This document shows, piece by piece, positions 58,380-64,000 of a DNA stretch of 64,000 bases (positions are counted from its first letter, which is position 1; the number at the start of each line of letters is the position of its first letter). The stretch comes from Chamaecyparis obtusa (taxonomy: Eukaryota > Streptophyta > Pinopsida > Cupressales > Cupressaceae): NCBI GenBank assembly GCA_027943335.1, contig BSBK01008409.1:62001-126000 (forward strand). The letters are read 5' to 3'. The notes beneath the pieces were generated by a model. The model did no database searches. It had not been told where the DNA came from and saw only the letters and a list, made by a program, of their open reading frames with translations. The position numbers were made by a program, and so were the translations under genes.

Positions 58380-61300
58380 ATGTCAGATAATATAAGTGAA
58401 GAACAAAATAGGGAGACAATCGCTATATTGTGGTCTAACCTGAAAAGAAAAGGTGATGGAAAATGTTATTGTCCCTGCAAAATTTGTAAGGGCTTAAACC
58501 GTAGAAGACTGCTAATCAAAACAGTTAAGAGACATTGTAGGGAGAATGGTCACATTGAAGGGGGCATGACTATCATCCACTGGTAAGTTGTTCATTATAT
58601 CATTTTAACAATTTATATACATATGAAATCACTTGATGATGAGTTGAAGATCATGGTTTATTTATGTTAATCAATTTTATATAGGTTGATCTCCCCAGGG
58701 AAGTACATGATATGGAGGAACATGGGGGTGCGAATATCCAAGGTGAAGATAATGATCCCATGGAAGATGACGATCATGTGCCAGAAAACACAATTGAAGA
58801 TGATGGTATAAATACATTGATCCATGACACATTTAGTCCAAGCGGATCTGATCATGATGATGATGATAGCCTCGATGTACCTCTACTTGAGAAGGCATAC
58901 GAGCCCCTATACAAAGACTCCCAAACAACTCTTCTCTCTGCTGTATTGTTGTTGTTGAACTTGAAGGTTATGAATGGTTTATCCAACATAACAATGTCAC
59001 GTATGTTAAGGTATGTCATATATGTCTTTATAGTTAACAAAGGGTGAATAATGTACCACTAATATTGTTTATATTAACAACTTATATTTTTTGCTGTAGA
59101 TTGATAGGCGAGTTTTTGTTACCACCATCAAATATTCTACCTCGCTCATATCGAGAATTATCTGCTATTATGAAAGATATTGGAATGGAGTATCAAGCAA
59201 TACATGCTTGTCCCAATGATCATATTATATATTATAAAGAACATGAATTTGCAACACAATGCCCTATATGTCATACGAGTAGATATCGAACAGATCGAAT
59301 AACAAAAAAGGTGCCTCACAAGGTTCTTCGTTACATCCCCATTATTCCACGGATGCGACAATTATTCAGGTGTACTAGCTTGGCACAATTTATAGATTAC
59401 CATGCACGCAATAGAAGTTGAGATGACATTATTCGAATCCCTGCGGATGGTTCGGCATTTATGCACATAGAGGAAAAGTGGCAACACTTCAAAGAAGAAC
59501 CTCGTAATCTCAGGCTTTCATTGGCAGCGGATGGTGTCAATCCATTTGGAGAGATGAGATCTGTTTGCTCGGCGTGGCCTATTTTTGTTATCAACAATAA
59601 CATTCCTCCGTGGATGTCAATAAAGAGGGAGCACATTATGTTGGCAATGATTGTTCCAGGTATTTTATCATTTGATAGTTATTAATTTACATGTACTTAC
59701 AAATCTTACAATAAAATGGTCACAATAATTATGTAATGTTACTGTTCATTCAAGTAGGTAAATATCAAGTTAAAGATATGAATGTATATATTGAGCCTCT
59801 TATTGACGAGTTGGTGGAGTTATGGAACGGTGTCACTATGTATGACGTGTCTAGACCAATAAGACAAAGACAATTTCAATTCCATGCAATACTTGTATGG
59901 ACAATACATGATGCCCCAGGGCTAACACATTTTTGTGGTATGTTATAGTGAATTCAAGTTGCGCATGATAATTCTAATTATAAAAATCAACATATTTAAT
60001 AATCCAATTATATCATTATCTTGTAGGTCTTCAAACAAAGGGAAAATTTGCATGTCCAGTTTGTGGTCCAAAGATGAAATCTCGTCATTCAAAAAGTTTA
60101 GGAAAGCATGTGTTTGATGAGTACAAACACTTCCTCCACAGGAATCATAAGTATCGAAGTATGGAAAAACATCTTTTCAATGGGAAAGAAGAGACTACAT
60201 CAAAGCCACGAAGAATGACACCTCGCCTATGGAAGTTGGAATATAATAGAATTAATCGTCGAGGTAATGTCATTCCACTTAATGGTTTATGTTTGTAATT
60301 TATATATTTCTATTGTGATTTTTGTTTACTAATTATGTAATTGATGATTGTGAAGGTCGTCAAGGCACTACTGAAAACCTTCCAAAGGGACTAAAAAGCT
60401 ATCCCAGACAATTTAGTAGGTTTCCCTACTACGAGGACCTACAAATTGTGCATTTGTTTGATCTTATGCATGTTGGAAAGAATATAACAGAGACATTGTG
60501 GAAAATACTGGATGGAAGGCGTGACAAAGAAAAAATTGTCAAAATTTGTAATGACATTCATGAATCCAATCATGCACTAAAAAATTTCATTCACTCAAAT
60601 AGCAATAGAGATCAGATTAATATAAGTGCCCTTCCTTGGTTATTAACGGAGCAGCAAAGTGATGCCATAAAAGAAGTCATACGAAAAATTTGATTTCCCA
60701 CCGGATTTGCTGGGAACATAAGCAATCTCATATCAAAGAAAAGTGAATTTGGGCCAGGGCTCAAAACGCATGATTGGCATACTTTCATCAAGGTAAGTTA
60801 TGTTCTTCTGTATTTACAATATATTCATAAACTACGTGTACTATTCATTATGTTATGTTAGAAAATAATGAAATGATTGGTTTATAATTACTACAGTATG
60901 TGCTACCTCTATCTCTCCCAGAGCACTTCAACAATAACATCAAACAAGTGATATATAATCTTGGAAAATACATGAGGTAAGCAGTAATATCTGTTCAATT
61001 TGTTGTATATATTTATTATATTCGCGATTTATTTTTCTTGCTATGTAATCTATTGTATATTATTTTGTAAAGTCTCGTATTTATATATTTTTTGTGACTT
61101 GAATCTCTTAATGTAGGTGGTTGTCATCTAAAGAAATCCATAAAGAAGATATAAACTATTGGAAGAGAAGAATTCCTCATTTACTGTGTGAAATGCAAAA
61201 GTGTCTACCTCCAACTTTTTTTAATGCACAAGAACACTACCTCATACACCAAGTTGAGGAGATTGAATTGTGTGGACCTGCACACACTAGGTCAATGTGG

Positions 61301-62587
61301 ATGGTTGAGAGGCACTTGAAATCTTTGAAGGCTTTGGTTCGACAAAGAGCACATCCTGAGGGTTCTATGGTAGAGGGATACATGGTATACCAGACTATGG
61401 TGTACATTACTGAATATCTACCTAAGTTTGCTTCAAATATCCATGTAGATCGCATTTGGGATCTCGACCCTTTTAAAAAATTCAAAGGGGAGTACTTGAT
61501 GGGGAAAGGTAGATTGAGAAAAGTGACAGGTAATAAATTATAAGATGTTATTGTAATAAATTATTTCTTAATCTTCAAAATAAATCGGTTGTAAGTCGTC
61601 TATTTTTTTTTTGTACAGTTGCTCGAGAGTGGGATGCACTACATTTGTATATTGCAAACAATCTTAATTGGATGATGGTATGGATTGAACGATGTCAACA
61701 TTCTGGTCACACATTAACATGGGAAGGTGTATCTTCATTGGTTAAAGAAGCTCATCGTAATGGAGATTCTAATGTTACGCAAAGGGAAATAGATTTAGCA
61801 TATGGTTTAAGAGATTTCCAGGTACGTACAAAATTATTAATCACCCGTATGTTTATCAACTCACGATATAATAATTTTGAAATGTTTCACATATTATTGC
61901 AGGTTAAACACCACAAGGGTATGTTCTGTAATGGTCAAAAATTTCGCGTCAAAGTGTTGGATGACACGAAGAAAACTTGTGATTCTGGAATAACTGCAGT
62001 CTTTCAAGTGACTAATATTTCATCTAGAAATGACTTAGATCCTCAAGAGTCTAAAAATCAATACTATGGCATTTTGGATGATATACTTGAGTGCGACTTT
62101 AGTTCCTTCAAATTAGTACTCTTCATTGTCAAATGGTACAGGCTACGACTTAATCCAAATGATCCTAATAGAACTGTTATTGAACATGATAATGGATTTA
62201 CAATGGTTAATACAAGGTCGTTTGAGCCAGTTGGGGATGAGCCCTATGTTCTTCCAAGCCAATGTGAGCAGGTATTTTACTCAGAGGTTTCACATAAACC
62301 GGGTTGGTCATTTGTTGTTAGACATGAACCGAGAGGAAGGCCGATAAAGTATAATGCGATGGAAGAAGAAGATACGGAAGAAGTAGAAGATGATGTAGAT
62401 GATGATCATGATCGACAATTATTGGATGATGTTCCTAAGACAAATTTTCATGAAGAAGAAGAAGAAGATGATGACGATGATGCTGCTACTGATGATGATG
62501 ATGAAGATGATGTTGATGTTGATGATGATGATGTTGATGATGACGATAATGATGACGACGACGACGATGATGATGACGATGATGACG

Positions 62588-62618
<31 letters not shown>

Positions 62619-62640
62619 GGATGATGATGATGAAATTTAA
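58380..62640 (+). pseudogene. CACTA (En/Spm) Tnp2-type transposase, about ten exons
   Basis: Exons by GT/AG and frame: 58,380-58,582; 58,685-59,010; 59,100-59,659; 59,758-59,937; 60,027-60,263; 60,356-60,792; 60,897-60,976; 61,117-61,529; 61,619-61,821; 61,903-62,640. Most joins keep phase; the first does not, so exon 1 may end elsewhere. Domains: transposase-associated domain with CPCKICKG (exon 1), Transposase_21/tnp2 core (exons 2-6: EPLYKDSQTTLLSAV, HACPNDHIIYY, CPICHTSRYRTDR, FACPVCGPKM, LFDLMHVGKNITETLW), a DUF4218-like segment (exon 8: HYLIHQVEEIELCGPAHTRS) and a DUF4216-like segment (exon 10: YYGILDDILECDFSSFKLVL). The product ends in an Asp/Glu tail of about 95 residues. In-frame TGA codons at 59,419 and 60,691 probably disable it. 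Terminal CACTA repeats were not found. Confidence 0.88.
62340..62637 (+). repeat. Poly-Asp/Glu codon repeat (GAT/GAC/GAA)n
   Basis: The last 100 codons of the transposase are almost only GAT, GAC, GAG and GAA, forming a trinucleotide repeat. Imperfections (GTT, AAT, GCT) suggest it is partly stabilised. It is a likely length-variable microsatellite. Confidence 0.85.
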
Positions 62641-63110
62641 AGGTATGCCATCAATCCTTAATGTATTTAATATTCATTTCTTGATAGAAATATATTTGTC
62701 TTAAATGGTTACATAGTTTATTCATTATCTATTTAAAAGCTACAAGTTTCAACTACAAATAGAATACTGCTAATGTGTTATAATGTGTACGTGTTATAAT
62801 GTGTTATAATGTGTAATGTGAGCCTGATTTAAGTGTTATAATGTGTACGTTTTAATGTTTTTAATTTTTATGTGATGCTTATGATGGATGTGATTATGAT
62901 TATGATGTGATTATACTCATGATAATTGAATTACATTTGCAGGAAATTTAACCCCTTTCAAGAGCATCCCGCACAGTCTCATGGATCGACAAGTATAAGT
63001 CAATACACCTTATAGAAAGTCTATTTAATACACTTATCAATAGTAAGATTGATGTCTTCTAAGATCTCTCCCATTTGCAGGTACCAGCAAATAGGTATTT
63101 GTCAGAAGTT
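62641..63110. other. AT-rich 3' flank of the transposase gene
   Basis: It contains 'GTGTTATAATGTGTAC' repeats (62,776-62,850). Possible splice acceptors (TTGCAG at 62,938-62,943 and TTTGCAG at 63,075-63,081) could serve additional short 3' exons, but no coding sequence is convincing. Confidence 0.4.
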
Positions 63111-63116
63111 TCTTCC

Positions 63117-63395
63117 TCGAATGAGGGCAGTCACTGTAAAGACAACATGATAATGTACACTCATTGTATGTGTACATTATCATGTTGTCTTTACAGTGAC
63201 TATCCTCATTCAAGTGGCAATTACACAAGGGACAGTCACTGTGAGATGTCCTCATTTGTGACAAGGACAGTCACACATGAGGACATCTCACAGTCACTGT
63301 CCCTTATGTAATTTCCACTTGAATGTATTGTTATTCAACCACATTTATGGGCCCGTTTGGACCACGACACACAATAGCATCTACAGAGAAGAAGT
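63117..63395. repeat. Further hairpin-family copy, right of the CACTA gene
   Basis: This segment repeats 57,206-57,492 in the same orientation: 'ATGAGGGCAGTCACTGTAAA', the 29-bp-arm hairpin (63,131-63,199), the inner palindrome of about 110 bp and GGGCCCGTTTGGACCACG. The transposase gene therefore lies between two direct copies of this repeat. Confidence 0.85.
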
Positions 63396-63719
63396 TTGGT
63401 ATGCAATGGTCTTGAAACCTCCTAAGAAATTCTTGGTATGCATTTGTGTGGTGCAAAAGCTTCGTTGAAAGAGAAAAAGAAGAAAAGAATAGAAATGATT
63501 TTTTTTCTTTTTATGTCATATACTGTAACCAGCTACTTATAACTTGCAAAAATTATTATAACCATTTGAAATTGAAACTTAGTTTAATGTGAAACTGAGA
63601 ACTGCTTTATTAGAGCTTTCTGTGATTTAGATTCAGACATCAAGAACATTGTTTGCCTAATATTGTGATTAATGTTTATTTATTAATATCTCATACTGAC
63701 AAACAATTGATAATTGTAG

Positions 63720-63889
63720 GGAAAACATCATTGGGGGTCTTTGAGGATCCACCAGAAGCCAAGGAGAAAATGTATTCAAATGCTAAAGATGGTGTAACAG
63801 TCCTTACAGCTGTTGAACCTTGCTGTGTAGATCATCTCCGATTCTCCAAGTTCAACAGTACTGTGGTATTCCTTTGGATACTTCTAATG
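63720..63889 (+). CDS. Candidate internal exon of an unrecognised gene
   Basis: AATTGTAG precedes and GGTAAATT follows, giving plausible splice sites. The frame between them reads TSLGVFEDPPEAKEKMYSNA then KDGVTVLTAVEPCCVDHLRF and KFNSTVVFLW, with no stop in any codon and an ordinary protein composition. I do not recognise the family and cannot tell whether it continues beyond the window. It could be a fragment, since it lies next to repeats. Confidence 0.35.
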
Positions 63890-64000
63890 GTAAATTTCAG
63901 ACATCAAGTTCTTTTCGTATGAAACTACTACATTTGTAATCTGTAGTTTTAAACTTTTAGTTTATAAATGTTCATCAGCTTTAGTTCGTATGCTGCCATT

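Noticed and set aside
62399..62704. Met/Leu-rich open frame in the transposase tail
   Set aside because: It is a frame-shifted reading of the GAT/GAC repeat.
57495..63116. Terminal CACTA repeats for the En/Spm element
   Set aside because: I looked for CACTA-starting inverted ends with 3-bp duplications on both sides of the transposase gene and found no convincing pair, so no element borders are given.

Overview
The window looks like nuclear DNA of a seed plant with a very large, repeat-filled genome, most likely a gymnosperm and probably a conifer. The reasons are the AT-rich, gene-poor sequence, nested LTR retrotransposons of the Tat/Ogre and chromovirus types, a plant CACTA transposase with many introns, a plant glycine-rich RNA-binding protein gene, and a nuclear-type tRNA-Lys. 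The species assignment is inference; nothing in the window names it.

Only two ordinary host genes are clear. One is an apparently intact two-exon glycine-rich RNA-binding protein gene (10,885-11,835, +) with a TATA box, a G-box and a TGACGTCA element upstream. The other is a tRNA-Lys(CUU) gene (19,067-19,139, +) with a T-run terminator. A short candidate exon lies at the right edge (63,720-63,889).

Left part (1-24.2 kb): low-complexity intergenic DNA, a broken minus-strand gene whose product has a psq-type helix-turn-helix (3,482-5,176), an array of palindromic repeats (6.4-7.3 kb), a 242-bp tandem duplication (9.0-9.5 kb), the two genes above, an 812-bp TIR element that carries a captured leucine-rich-repeat fragment (17,939-18,750), and a duplicated, degenerate minus-strand repeat protein (20.4-23.5 kb).

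Middle (24.2-33.5 kb): an old chromovirus-like Ty3 element with a recognisable initiator-Met-type primer site and broken gag and protease. A 572-bp solo LTR splits its protease region, and it is cut off by the 5' LTR of a Tat-like element (LTR 27,555-28,784) whose gag is broken and truncated near 33.48 kb.

From 33.5 to 41.2 kb, two local repeat families are intermixed: a roughly 412-bp module and a hairpin-rich MITE-like unit of about 236 bp. Among them lie a 2,024-bp solo LTR, an unrecognised gene-like fragment and a PPR gene fragment.

41,234-56,550 is a complete 15,317-bp Tat-lineage retrotransposon: 1,266-bp LTRs that I found to differ at only two positions, a GCAAT target duplication, a tRNA-Lys-type primer site, gag, protease, G-patch, reverse transcriptase, two RNase H domains and integrase. 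Despite the young LTRs the reading frame carries four in-frame stops and one frameshift, so this copy probably moved using proteins from elsewhere or broke recently.

56.5-64 kb holds more of the hairpin repeats, three copies of an exon-like segment, a CACTA (En/Spm) transposase gene of about ten exons ending in a long poly-aspartate tail (58,380-62,640), a further hairpin copy and the edge exon. No new multi-gene system is visible. The most unusual items are the hairpin family that took two separate LTR insertions, the gene-capturing TIR element, and the recent but broken Tat element with its G-patch.
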